From contig JAKPEG010000017.1 of assembly GCA_029552065.1 (NCBI GenBank), forward strand, positions 1-50,674: a DNA stretch of 50,674 nt, written 5' to 3'. The position numbers and the translations under genes are program-made. Each line of letters begins with the position of its first letter. The stretch's first letter is position 1. Positions 23,496-31,856 of this stretch are shown here, piece after piece. The notes under the pieces were generated by a model. It did no database searches. It was given only the letters and a program-made list of their open reading frames with translations, and was not told where the DNA came from. This DNA is from Actinomycetes bacterium (GTDB lineage: Bacteria; Actinomycetota; Actinomycetes; Actinomycetales; Dermatophilaceae).

Positions 23496-25924
23496 GGTCG
23501 CACCTCGTTGGCTCGGTCGACCAGCGCCACCCGCGCGGCCGGATCGGTCGTGAGCGCCGCCTGACGGCGCAGCGCCTCCTCGAGGCCCTGACGGACCCCC
23601 CGCACGGTGCCCGCGTGACCGGCGATCTGGATCCCCGGCTCCGGCTTCGCACCGGGCGACTGCAGCCAGGCGAGGGCGTTGTCGAAGACGGTGACGGTGA
23701 GCGCCGCCTTGTCGATCGGCTCGATCGACACCTTGTCGACGCTGCGCAGGGCGTCGGCGAGGGTGGCGAGCCCGCCGCCGGCACCGGCGAGGATCTCGGC
23801 GCGGCGCTGGCGGGCCGGGGCATAGGCGCGCGAGGTGGCCGGGACGAGGTCGAGGGCCGCGACCGCCTCCTCGACCTTCCCCTCGGCCAGCCGGATGCGT
23901 TCCATGCCGAAGGCACCTACCGGGGTGTATGCCGCGTCGGTCCGCGCGCACACGGCATACATGCTCTCGGCGACGGAGGTCTCGCCGGAGCGTTCGCAGG
24001 CGACCGCGAGGGCGAGCTTGGGGGCGAGCTCGCCGGGGACCTGGCCGTAGACGGCGTTGAAGGCGGCCTGGGCGCCGGCGTGGTCGCCCTGGGACAGCGC
24101 CCGCAGGCCCTGCATCCACACGGCGCGCCACTCCCACGGGTCCTCGCGCAGCAACTGTTCGGTGGCCGCGTCGACGACACCGGTGTCGCGCCGGTCGAGC
24201 CCGGCGCGCGCGGTCGCGAGGAGGACCTCGGCCGTCTGCGGCTGCGCCGCGCGCAGGGCGTCGAGGCGCTCGTGGGGCTTCATCACCGCGACATCGCGCA
24301 GCAGGGCCGCTTGAGGGTCGTGCGGGTCGGGCCGCAGCCCGGGCAGCGCCCACCACTCGGGCATGTCGGCCACGCTCTGCGGCTCCTCGAAGAGCAGCGA
24401 GGTCGCCGAAGAGGGAGCCCGGCCGCCAGGAGTGCTCGCCGCTGAGCTGGCGTCTTGGGCCACCACCTCGCGCAGGACGCCGAGCAACTGCACCCGCAGC
24501 TCGTCGGCCGAGGCGAAGCGGTCGTCGGGGGACTTCGCGCAGGCCTTGAGGAGCAGCCGGTAGAACGAGTCGTAGCGCTGGAAGATCGGCGTGGACTCCA
24601 CCGGCGGAAGCGAGTCGACGTAGGTCGTCTGGTAGCCGCGGAACTCCATCGTGAGCACGACGAGGGTGCGCCCGATCGTGTAGATGTCCGAGGCCACCGA
24701 GACGCCCTGCTCGGCGACCTCGGGGGCCTGATAGCCCACGGTCCCGAAGATCGCCGAGTCCTGGTCGTCGATCCGCCGGACTCCGCCCAGGTCGATGAGC
24801 TTGAGGTCGTCGCCCACCTGGATGACGTTGTCGGGCTTGAAGTCGCAATAGGCGAGGCCGAGATCGTGCAGGTACTGGAAGGCCGGAAGGATCTCGACGA
24901 TGTAGGCGATCGCCTGGTCGACCGGGATGGGGTCGTAGCGGCCGGCCTTGCGCATCCGCTGCTTGAGCAGCGCCTTGAGCGAGGTGCCGCCGACGTATTC
25001 CATGACGATGTAGCCGGCACCCTCGTGGGTGACGAAGTTGTAGATCTCGACGATGAGCGGGTGCTCGACCTGGGCGAGGAAGCGCTGCTCGGCGATGGCG
25101 GCCGCGAGCGCGTCGGGGTCCCCGGAGTTGAGCAGGCCCTTGAGCACGACCCAGCGGCCCGAGACGTTGCGGTCGCGGGCGAGGTAGATCCAGCCCAGGC
25201 CGCCGTGGGCGAGGCAGCCGGCGACCTCGTACTGGCCGGCGACGAGATCCCCGGCCTTCAGCTTGGGCTCGAACGAGAAGGGCTGACGGCACTTGGGGCA
25301 GAAGCCGGTCGTGCGGCCCGGCCGATCGGGCGTCGAACGGCCCACCTTCGCCCCGCAGTTGGGGCAGAAGCGCTTGTCCTCGGGGACGACCGGGTCTTTC
25401 ATCACCGCGTTGGCGGCGTCGATCGCCGGGATCGGGGGGATGGTGGTGAGGCCGGCCCCGAGTCGGGCCGAGCGCATTCGCTGACTCGTCGAGGACAGCC
25501 GCCGGGTCGCCCGGCTGCCGCTCTGGCGGGCGCGGGCGGAGCCGATGGCGGTCGCCGAGAGCCGATTGCTCGCGGTCTGCCGGGTGACCGACGAGGGCGA
25601 CGACGCCTCGGCGGCCGGGTCGTCGTCGGCGGAGGCCCCGCACACGTCGCAGTAGCCGTCCTGGATCGTCCCGGTGCAACCCGGCTCGTCGCAGGGGGTT
25701 CCGTCGGGCACGCTCGAGGCGCGCAGCTGCTGGGGGCGCGCCGGCGGGGTGAGTGGTTCCTCCTCGGACGTGGGCGCGGCCGAGGGCGCCTCGGTGGGGA
25801 GCGCGCCCGACGCGGCGGAGGGGGTCGCGGCGGCCGGGTCGGGCGGCATACCGCACACGTCGCAGTAGCCGTCGACGATCGTCCCGCCGCACCCCGGCTG
25901 GGTGCAGGGCTGGCTCGGGCTCAT
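23480..25924 (-). CDS. pknG: PknG-like serine/threonine protein kinase
   Basis: An 814-residue cytoplasmic kinase. Two extra zinc ribbons precede the usual PknG layout: Cys7/12/21/24 and a second near residue 80, both ending DGYCDVCG. A rubredoxin-like module (CPNCG, CPKC) lies near 185-215. The kinase domain is at ~225-490, with the glycine loop AHGGLGWIYLARD, the lysine in VVLKGL, the catalytic loop YCDFKPDN, and LIDLGGV in place of DFG as in PknG. A C-terminal helical TPR-like region (~520-814) follows. Mycobacterial PknG controls 2-oxoglutarate metabolism through GarA. Its ATG overlaps the preceding gene (ATGA). It is longer than mycobacterial PknG (~750) because of the ribbons. Confidence 0.94.
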   Translation of the reverse strand: MSPSQPCTQPGCGGTIVDGYCDVCGMPPDPAAATPSAASGALPTEAPSAAPTSEEEPLTPPARPQQLRASSVPDGTPCDEPGCTGTIQDGYCDVCGASADDDPAAEASSPSSVTRQTASNRLSATAIGSARARQSGSRATRRLSSTSQRMRSARLGAGLTTIPPIPAIDAANAVMKDPVVPEDKRFCPNCGAKVGRSTPDRPGRTTGFCPKCRQPFSFEPKLKAGDLVAGQYEVAGCLAHGGLGWIYLARDRNVSGRWVVLKGLLNSGDPDALAAAIAEQRFLAQVEHPLIVEIYNFVTHEGAGYIVMEYVGGTSLKALLKQRMRKAGRYDPIPVDQAIAYIVEILPAFQYLHDLGLAYCDFKPDNVIQVGDDLKLIDLGGVRRIDDQDSAIFGTVGYQAPEVAEQGVSVASDIYTIGRTLVVLTMEFRGYQTTYVDSLPPVESTPIFQRYDSFYRLLLKACAKSPDDRFASADELRVQLLGVLREVVAQDASSAASTPGGRAPSSATSLLFEEPQSVADMPEWWALPGLRPDPHDPQAALLRDVAVMKPHERLDALRAAQPQTAEVLLATARAGLDRRDTGVVDAATEQLLREDPWEWRAVWMQGLRALSQGDHAGAQAAFNAVYGQVPGELAPKLALAVACERSGETSVAESMYAVCARTDAAYTPVGAFGMERIRLAEGKVEEAVAALDLVPATSRAYAPARQRRAEILAGAGGGLATLADALRSVDKVSIEPIDKAALTVTVFDNALAWLQSPGAKPEPGIQIAGHAGTVRGVRQGLEEALRRQAALTTDPAARVALVDRANEVRPWTMR

Positions 25925-27138
25925 CGGGTGGTTCCCTTCGGCGGTGGCGAGGCGAGGCCGGCGGCCAGGGCCTGGTATGCCGCGAGCAACGCACGTGCGC
26001 GCCGCAGGTCGGTGGGTCGGGTGGCGAGAACGGCGTCGATCCGTTCGCGCAGCCGGTCGAGGTCGGGGTCGGCGCCGAGCCCGGAGGCCCGCAGCTGGGC
26101 CCCGAGTGCTCCGGCAAGACCGACGACCTCGTCGCGTTCGGCGAGGGCCGCACCGTATGCCGTGTGGACGAGGGTGAGCGCGCGGGAGACGGCATCGAGC
26201 CGCACGAGGTAGGCATCCACCTCCCTCGGGGTGCTGGGCACCGGGCCAAGGGCGCGCACGTCCGGCACGGCCAGGCGGGGCGCCTGCACGACCGAGGCGA
26301 CACACTGCGCGACGAGGGCCTGGACGGCGTCGTGGCGCGCGACGAGCTCCTCGCGTTGCTGGGTCGCGCGGGCCGCGTCGCGGGCGTCGTCGAGCCGCTC
26401 GCCCGCCCCGACGATGAGGTCGCGCTCGGCGCCGGCCGCCTCGAGTTCGAGCGGCGCGAGCAGCCCGCCGACGTCGGCCCCGCGCTTGGCCCGGTCGGTG
26501 ACGTCGACGAGGCGCTGTTCGAGCCGGGTGAGCAGGGTGCGTGCGGCCTCGCGGTCGGCCCCCGCGGGCACCAGCCCGACCTGGTCGCGGATCCGCTCGA
26601 TCGTCGCGCGCACGTCCTTGAGTCGGGTCCCCACCTCGGCACCCGACGGTTCGAGGGACAGCCGGGCGCGCAGGGAGGAGGTCATCGCATCGGAGAGCCG
26701 GCAGGCCTCGGGCAGCGAGAGCGAGAGCGCCCCGGAGGTCGCCGGTGAGATCGTCGCCGCGGCCGAGCCGGGGGCGACGTCCAGCCGGCCCCAGATGAGC
26801 GTGGAGAGCCGGGCGGCCTCGGTCGGACCGACCCGCCCCGAGTCGAAGGTGACGACGAGCAGGTCGTAGCGGTCGGAGATCGCCTTCCACAGGGCCATCG
26901 AGACGAGCATGTCGCGGCTGAACGAGTCCCGCTCACTCGAGGACAGCGCGGCCGAGTCGAGGGCGTCGAGCTCGGCCCGGCGCTGGTCGCGCCACACGCC
27001 CAGGTCGCGTAGGTAGGCGAACGCCTCGTTGACCCCGACCGGGCTGCCGAGCCGTCCGGGAGCTTCCGGCGCGGCGGTCCCGGGCAGCGTGCCGGCCGAG
27101 CCCGGGGTCGACGGCGGTGGGTCGATGGACAGGCTCAC
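25921..27138 (-). CDS. Helical protein of unknown function next to pknG
   Basis: A 405-residue, mostly helical protein rich in Ala, Arg, Glu and Leu, with no signal peptide or membrane segment. Repeated heptad-like stretches (for example ATIERIRDQVG, RTLLTRLEQRLVDVTDRA, RDAARATQQREELVARHDAV) suggest coiled coils. I recognise no family. It sits between the binding protein and the kinase and is coupled to the kinase by ATGA, so it may be an adaptor. The GTG start at 27138 follows GGAGG at good spacing. Confidence 0.8.
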   Translation of the reverse strand: MSLSIDPPPSTPGSAGTLPGTAAPEAPGRLGSPVGVNEAFAYLRDLGVWRDQRRAELDALDSAALSSSERDSFSRDMLVSMALWKAISDRYDLLVVTFDSGRVGPTEAARLSTLIWGRLDVAPGSAAATISPATSGALSLSLPEACRLSDAMTSSLRARLSLEPSGAEVGTRLKDVRATIERIRDQVGLVPAGADREAARTLLTRLEQRLVDVTDRAKRGADVGGLLAPLELEAAGAERDLIVGAGERLDDARDAARATQQREELVARHDAVQALVAQCVASVVQAPRLAVPDVRALGPVPSTPREVDAYLVRLDAVSRALTLVHTAYGAALAERDEVVGLAGALGAQLRASGLGADPDLDRLRERIDAVLATRPTDLRRARALLAAYQALAAGLASPPPKGTTR

Positions 27139-27197
27139 GGGCGCCTCCGTGTCCCCGGCCTGCGCGCAGATGCCCTCACTGTGCCCACGGGTGCGCC

Positions 27198-28214
27198 TCA
27201 GGCCCGCCCGTATGCCGCCGCCGGCGGCGTGGGTGCCGGGCCGAGGGGTCCGGCGAGCCACCGGTCGTAGACGGCCTTCCACCGACCGTCGGCCTTCATG
27301 TCCTCGAGCAGCCGGTTGGCGTATTGGACGAAGACCTTGTCGCCGGTGGTGAAGCCCAGTCCGTAGGGTTCGGCCGTGATCGCCTGCTGGCCGGCGGGAA
27401 CCACCGCGTAGGGGTCCTGCGCGGCCAGGCCGGCGAGTACGGTGTCGTCGCCGGTAATCGCGTCGACCTGGCCCTGCTGGAAGAGCTGCAGGCAGCCGGT
27501 GTGCGTGGCGGCCGAGACGGCGACGGCGCCCTTGGGGACGAAGCTCGCGAGCTTGTCCATGCTCGTCGTGCCGGTCGGGGCGCAGACCCGGGCCTTGGCC
27601 GTCGCCAGTGCGTCGAGGGTGCTCGCGGTCATTCCCTTGCGGACGAGGACCTTCTGGCCCGCGTGGTAGTACTCCGCCGAGAAGGCGATCGACTGCCAGC
27701 GGGTGCACGTCATCGTCATGTTGCGGGCGACGACGTCGAGGCTGCCGTCCTGCAGCTTGGGCAGCCGTTGGGCCGCGGTGATGACGACGAGCTGCACCTT
27801 GCTGGCGTCGCCGAGGATGGCCTTGGCGAGTTCGTGGACGAGGTCGATGTCGAAGCCCTCGATCACCCCGGTCTGGGCGTTGCGGGCACCGAGCAGGAGG
27901 GTGTCGGCCGACACCCCGGCGATGAGGTAGCCCCGCTTCTTGATCTCGGCGATCCGCGGCGAGTTCACCCCCGCGAGGCTCGAGAGGGCGGCATACGTCT
28001 GGGTGGCCGTGGCAGGGTCGCAGGCGGGCGCGGAGGTCGCGGGTGTCGACGTCGTCGCGGTGCTGGCCGCCGTCGACGAGGTGGCGGCCGTGGTCGGATA
28101 GGGGCTCAGCGGCGTCGTCGCATAACTGCTGCCGACCGAGCAGCCGGCGAGCGCGAGGACGAGCGTGAGCAGGACGGCGAGCAGGTAGACGCGACCGGGC
28201 ACGGCGGCTCTCAT
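27198..28214 (-). CDS. glnH: GlnH-like amino-acid-binding lipoprotein
   Basis: A 338-residue periplasmic binding protein of the polar amino acid type. The signal peptide ends in a lipobox with Cys25 (LALAGC). A Ser/Thr linker runs to ~65, then the binding domain has IAEIKKRGYLIAGVS, EGFDIDLVHELAKAILG, the NMTMTCTRW stretch and GQVDAITGDDTVL. In mycobacteria the homologous GlnH binds aspartate or glutamate and signals through GlnX to PknG. The ATG overlaps the GlnX stop (ATGA) with GGAGG upstream. No permease or ATPase gene is nearby, which fits a sensor and not a transporter. It is followed by a 59-nt gap. Confidence 0.9.
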   Translation of the reverse strand: MRAAVPGRVYLLAVLLTLVLALAGCSVGSSYATTPLSPYPTTAATSSTAASTATTSTPATSAPACDPATATQTYAALSSLAGVNSPRIAEIKKRGYLIAGVSADTLLLGARNAQTGVIEGFDIDLVHELAKAILGDASKVQLVVITAAQRLPKLQDGSLDVVARNMTMTCTRWQSIAFSAEYYHAGQKVLVRKGMTASTLDALATAKARVCAPTGTTSMDKLASFVPKGAVAVSAATHTGCLQLFQQGQVDAITGDDTVLAGLAAQDPYAVVPAGQQAITAEPYGLGFTTGDKVFVQYANRLLEDMKADGRWKAVYDRWLAGPLGPAPTPPAAAYGRA

Positions 28215-29584
28215 CGGTATTCCTCCAGTCGGCGGCTCATCCCGCGGGTGGCCAGGCCGGAACCGACCAGCCCCAGCCCGAGCAGGGCCAAGGCCGTCCC
28301 GCGTGCACCCGTGATCGGGGCCCGCACGTCGGCGGAGAGCGCGCTCAGGAAGCCGTCGAGCGCGCTCGCCGACGCCTTCTCGAAGGCGGCGAAGGACGTG
28401 CGCGGACCCTTGGCCGCGTCGGTCGCGAGCACGACCGCGCCGTCCCAGTCGCCCACGTCGTCGGCCGCGCGGACCTCCGCGTGCGCCCTCTCGTATGCCG
28501 CCCACGCCGTCTTGAGTGCGGCTGCGGAGCCCGACCCGCCTCGCCAGGACAGGGTGGCGAGGCCGTCGAGGTGGGCGTTGACGGTGACGTCGGCGGCCTT
28601 CCAGTCCGGCTCGCGCTTGGCCCCGGCCTGGCCCCGAGCGATCAGCCCGAGGCTCTCGTTGGCGCGGGCGTCGAAGGCGGCGGTGCGGGCGACCGTGAGG
28701 ACCCGGGTGCCCTCGAAGGCCGAACCCGAGACCCGCCGGACATCGGAGCCGATGCTGGCCAGGACGCTCACCCCGGCGATGAGGCCGGCAAGGACGGCCG
28801 CCGTCGCGCTCGCGAGTCCGACGTTGACGTAGCGGTGCGTGCGGCGGGCGAGCCACACACCGACCAGGACGAGGACGGCGGTGGCCAGGACGCCGACGAC
28901 GACGAGGACGACTGCGGAACTCGCGGCGGCGAACTCGGCCCGGGCCCGGTCCGTGTCGGCCTGGAGCAGGGCGTCGAGGATCGGCCGGGCCTTCGTGCGC
29001 AGCGTGTCGCTCGCGTTGGTGATGTAGGCCTGACCGACGGGCAGGCCCTGGCGGTTGTAGGCCCGGGCCTGCTGGACGAGGGAGACGTAGTCGGCGGCCA
29101 CGACGTTGAGCGCGGCCAGCGCCTCGCCGTCGGCCGGCTGAGACTGGGCCGCGAGGGCGATCGTCGAGGCCACCCGCGCCATCGCGGCGTCGTAGTCGGC
29201 CCGTTGTGCCGGGTCCTCGAGTCCACCGACGAGGAAGGCGTTGGTCGCGTCGGCGTCCGCTCGCAGCAGGTCGGCGTAGATCGCCTGGACCCGCACGACC
29301 TGTTCGGTGGCGGCACCGGCCCGGTCGAGCGCCTGGCCGGCCGACCAGAGGGTCCACGCGCCGACGACACCGAAGACGACCGAGGCGAGGGCGGCGAGGG
29401 CGGCGAGCAGGCGCATCCGGCCGGGCGTGCCCTCGAATCGGTCGTGCAGCCAGGCCCGGGCCCGCGATCTGGGTGCGGTGGCGGGCGTGTTGGGGCGGCC
29501 GGCGGGAGCGGGAGTGGGCGGCGCCGGACGCACGGACGGCGCGGACGCTCGGGGTGGCGCCGGCGCGGCCGAGGACTGGCTCAT
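28211..29584 (-). CDS. glnX: GlnX-like four-helix membrane sensor
   Basis: A 457-residue membrane protein. A Pro/Ala-rich cytoplasmic N-terminus is followed by about four hydrophobic segments: near 62-84 (LLAALAALASVVFGVVGAW), ~215-240 (AVVLVVVGVLATAVLVLVG), ~250-272, and a last one at ~432-450 (TALALLGLGLVGSGLA). Two external helical regions lie between segments 1-2 and 3-4, as in GlnX. In mycobacteria GlnX relays the GlnH signal across the membrane to PknG. The ATG overlaps the AAA+ stop (ATGA). Confidence 0.85.
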   Translation of the reverse strand: MSQSSAAPAPPRASAPSVRPAPPTPAPAGRPNTPATAPRSRARAWLHDRFEGTPGRMRLLAALAALASVVFGVVGAWTLWSAGQALDRAGAATEQVVRVQAIYADLLRADADATNAFLVGGLEDPAQRADYDAAMARVASTIALAAQSQPADGEALAALNVVAADYVSLVQQARAYNRQGLPVGQAYITNASDTLRTKARPILDALLQADTDRARAEFAAASSAVVLVVVGVLATAVLVLVGVWLARRTHRYVNVGLASATAAVLAGLIAGVSVLASIGSDVRRVSGSAFEGTRVLTVARTAAFDARANESLGLIARGQAGAKREPDWKAADVTVNAHLDGLATLSWRGGSGSAAALKTAWAAYERAHAEVRAADDVGDWDGAVVLATDAAKGPRTSFAAFEKASASALDGFLSALSADVRAPITGARGTALALLGLGLVGSGLATRGMSRRLEEYR

Positions 29585-31149
29585 AGCGGTGCTCCTTGGT
29601 CGGTGCGTTCGGGGGCCGACGAATCGGCCGGCACATCCCCGAGGTCGGCCGGGTCGGCCGGGTCGGCCGGGTCGACGAGGTCGGCCGGGTCGGACGGGTC
29701 GACGAGGTCGGCCGGGTCGGCCGAGTCGGCGAAGTCCTCGGCGAGCAGTTCGCGCAGATGTTCGGGGGTGGCTTCGGCCGCGTCGCGCAGCCGCCAGGCC
29801 TGTCGTCCGATCGCCTCCTCGAGGGCGTTGCGGGCGAACCGACCGTTGCCGAAGGCCGGTCCGCGGGCCTGCCCGGCCAGCTGCCGACGGAAGCGCGCCT
29901 CGGCCGGCGGGGTCACCGTGTAGTCGGTGGCCTCGGCGAGTTTGTGGAGGATGGCGACGAGTTCGTCGTCGGTGTAGTCCTCGAACTCGATGACCGTCTT
30001 GAACCGGCTGGCCAGGCCCGGGTTCTGGGCGATGAAGGCGACCATCGGGTCGGGATATCCGGCGACGATGACGACGAGGTCGTCGCGGTGGTCCTCCATC
30101 TCCTTCACGAGCGTGTTGATGGCCTCCTGGCCGTATTGGTCGCCGGAGAGGGCGTAGGCCTCGTCGACGAACAGCACTCCGCCGTAGGCCTTCGCACACA
30201 CTTCGGCCGTCTTCATCGCGGTCTGGCCGAGGTAGCCGGCGACGAGCTCGGACCGGTCGACCTCGACGAGTTGTCCGCCGGGCAGCAGCCCGAGGGCGCG
30301 GTAGATGCCTCCGACCATCCGGGCGACCGTCGTCTTGCCGGTGCCCGGGTTGCCGACGAAGACGAGGTGCCGGGTGATCTCGGCGCTCTTGAGCCCCGCC
30401 TCGCGGCGGCGCTTGTCGACGGTGAGCATGGCGACCTGCTGGTGCACCTCGCGTTTGACCCGTTCGAGCCCGATCATGGCGTCGAGCTCGCCGAGCAGCT
30501 CCGCGACCGACTTCGCCGGCGGGGGCGGCGGGGACGCGGGAGACGGGGGCGGGCTCGAAGGCTCGTCCGCTGCCGGCACGCCAGGCTGGGGCGGGGCGTC
30601 GGGGGACCGGGTCGACCCGGCTGCCTCGGGGCCGTTCGGCAGTCCCGGCGGCGTCGGCAGCCCGGGCCATTGGACGGGCGCGAGCGTGGGCGTCGGGAAG
30701 GTGACCGAGGGCGGCATACCGACGCTCGGGGACACCGTGCGCGGGTTGGCCGCGCCGAGCTGCGCCGCCGCGGCCACTGCGGCGTTGCCGGTGACCCGCA
30801 GGGTCGGCTCCCCGAGCGCGCAGGCCGCCGAGGCAACCTCGGCGAGGGCTCGCGCGTATGCCGTGGCCTCACCCGAGCCGGCGGCGACCAGCTCGCTCAG
30901 CACGGTCGTCGGCGCCCCACGGAACTTGCGGCCACGGGAGGCGGCGTCGAAGAAGGCCGCGTTCGCCTGGGCGAGTGGGGGATTCGGCGCGTCGCCGTGG
31001 GCCGCGGCCCAGTCGGCGGCCGCGCCGGGGGCGGACTCGGCGATCGCCGCGGCGAAGACGAGGCCCTCGTCCCGGGCGCGCTGCTCGGCGACGCCCGCTC
31101 GGGCGGCGACCTGCGCGAGGGTGTCGATGGCGCTGGACAACTGGCTCAT
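29581..31149 (-). CDS. CbbX/SpoVK-like AAA+ ATPase with acidic DPAD tail
   Basis: A 522-residue cytoplasmic protein. Residues ~1-135 are a helical domain and ~140-220 a Pro-rich linker. The AAA+ domain at ~225-480 has Walker A GNPGTGKTT (near 265), Walker B GVLFVDEAYAL, sensor-type VIVAGYPD, and the arginine finger in GLASRFK. This is the CbbX/SpoVK/EccA-like subgroup. The last ~50 residues are an acidic repeat of the DPAD type. Such ATPases remodel protein complexes; the substrate here is unknown, with TelA or the VWA protein as neighbours. The ATG overlaps the preceding gene (ATGA). Confidence 0.9.
   Translation of the reverse strand: MSQLSSAIDTLAQVAARAGVAEQRARDEGLVFAAAIAESAPGAAADWAAAHGDAPNPPLAQANAAFFDAASRGRKFRGAPTTVLSELVAAGSGEATAYARALAEVASAACALGEPTLRVTGNAAVAAAAQLGAANPRTVSPSVGMPPSVTFPTPTLAPVQWPGLPTPPGLPNGPEAAGSTRSPDAPPQPGVPAADEPSSPPPSPASPPPPPAKSVAELLGELDAMIGLERVKREVHQQVAMLTVDKRRREAGLKSAEITRHLVFVGNPGTGKTTVARMVGGIYRALGLLPGGQLVEVDRSELVAGYLGQTAMKTAEVCAKAYGGVLFVDEAYALSGDQYGQEAINTLVKEMEDHRDDLVVIVAGYPDPMVAFIAQNPGLASRFKTVIEFEDYTDDELVAILHKLAEATDYTVTPPAEARFRRQLAGQARGPAFGNGRFARNALEEAIGRQAWRLRDAAEATPEHLRELLAEDFADSADPADLVDPSDPADLVDPADPADPADLGDVPADSSAPERTDQGAPL
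29641..29730 (-). repeat. Short tandem repeats encoding the DPAD tail
   Basis: GTCGGCCGG-type 9-mers repeat head to tail here, with a 27-bp higher-order unit (GTCGACGAG followed by two 9-mers) appearing twice. They encode the acidic Asp/Pro/Ala tail of the AAA+ protein. The tract is likely prone to length change. Confidence 0.75.
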
Positions 31150-31760
31150 CGGGCCGACCTCCCCGGCGGCGGTTGCAGTCGGATGTCGGGCGTCGAAGGC
31201 GCCGAGGGTGCCGACGGCGCCGCCGGAACCTCGGGCATCGGCGGCAGCGGCGAGCCGGGGTCGACCCGCAGGACCCCCCCGGTCGAGGCGTGCCCGAACT
31301 TCTCCTGGAGGAAGCGGCCGTGCACGACCAGGGCCTCGGCGTCGGCCCGGTTGATCGCGTCGAAGACCTTGTCCATCGTGCGCCCGAGCAGGTCGAGCTG
31401 GTCGACGAGGATCATCAGCGGCGTCTTGCCCTTGTCGACCGGCCGGGTGTCGGCCCACTGTCGCGGCAGCCGTAGGTAGCCGCCGATGGCCTCGGGCAGG
31501 TAGTCGGTCGCGGTCGCCATCACGTTGTATGCCGCGGGGCTGCCGGATCCGAGGCGGTCGAGCCGGGGCACAGTGTCACGGACGATCGAGGTCACCCGGC
31601 CCAATCGCACGAGCACCGGCGGCGGCACCCGACCCTCGCGGGCGAGGGACTCCACCCGGTCGACGGCCGCGAGCAGGTCGGTGCTCGTCGGCACGCGCGC
31701 GAGTTCGACCCGTGGCTCCTGCTCCTGCGAGCCGAAGCCGAACCACTCGCCGATTCCCAT
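31146..31760 (-). CDS. Unrecognised protein accompanying telA
   Basis: A 204-residue protein with no signal peptide or membrane segment. The N-terminal ~150 residues are helical (RLGRVTSIVRDTVPRLDRL, YNVMATATDYLPEAIGGYL) and the last ~45 are Pro/Ser/Ala-rich. Small proteins next to TelA occur in several bacteria, but I cannot assign a family. The stop overlaps the AAA+ start (ATGA). It lies 96 nt after telA; a GACAAT box 8 nt before the ATG could be an internal promoter. Confidence 0.75.
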   Translation of the reverse strand: MGIGEWFGFGSQEQEPRVELARVPTSTDLLAAVDRVESLAREGRVPPPVLVRLGRVTSIVRDTVPRLDRLGSGSPAAYNVMATATDYLPEAIGGYLRLPRQWADTRPVDKGKTPLMILVDQLDLLGRTMDKVFDAINRADAEALVVHGRFLQEKFGHASTGGVLRVDPGSPLPPMPEVPAAPSAPSAPSTPDIRLQPPPGRSAR

Positions 31761-31856
31761 GGTTGCCGATTGTCCCCCGCTCGTGTCCTACGCGCTCTCG
31801 TGGTCGTCCCTGAACCGCCCCTGAGGCCTCCCTGAGCCCGGGGCCACCTCCGTGGC

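Noticed and set aside
22092-26642. A single 1516-codon open frame on the minus strand
   Set aside because: Only its last 467 codons (from GTG 23495) are protein-like, with PP2C motifs. The rest overlaps pknG and the helical-protein gene in another frame and is Arg/Pro/Ala-rich shadow.
23480-26890. Upstream extension of the kinase frame beyond 25924
   Set aside because: The extension overlaps a well-supported gene in another frame; ATG 25924 in an ATGA junction and the Cys-ribbon start are natural.
27198-28214. GlnH as part of an ABC transporter
   Set aside because: No permease or ATPase gene is adjacent, while GlnX and PknG are, so a sensor role is more likely.
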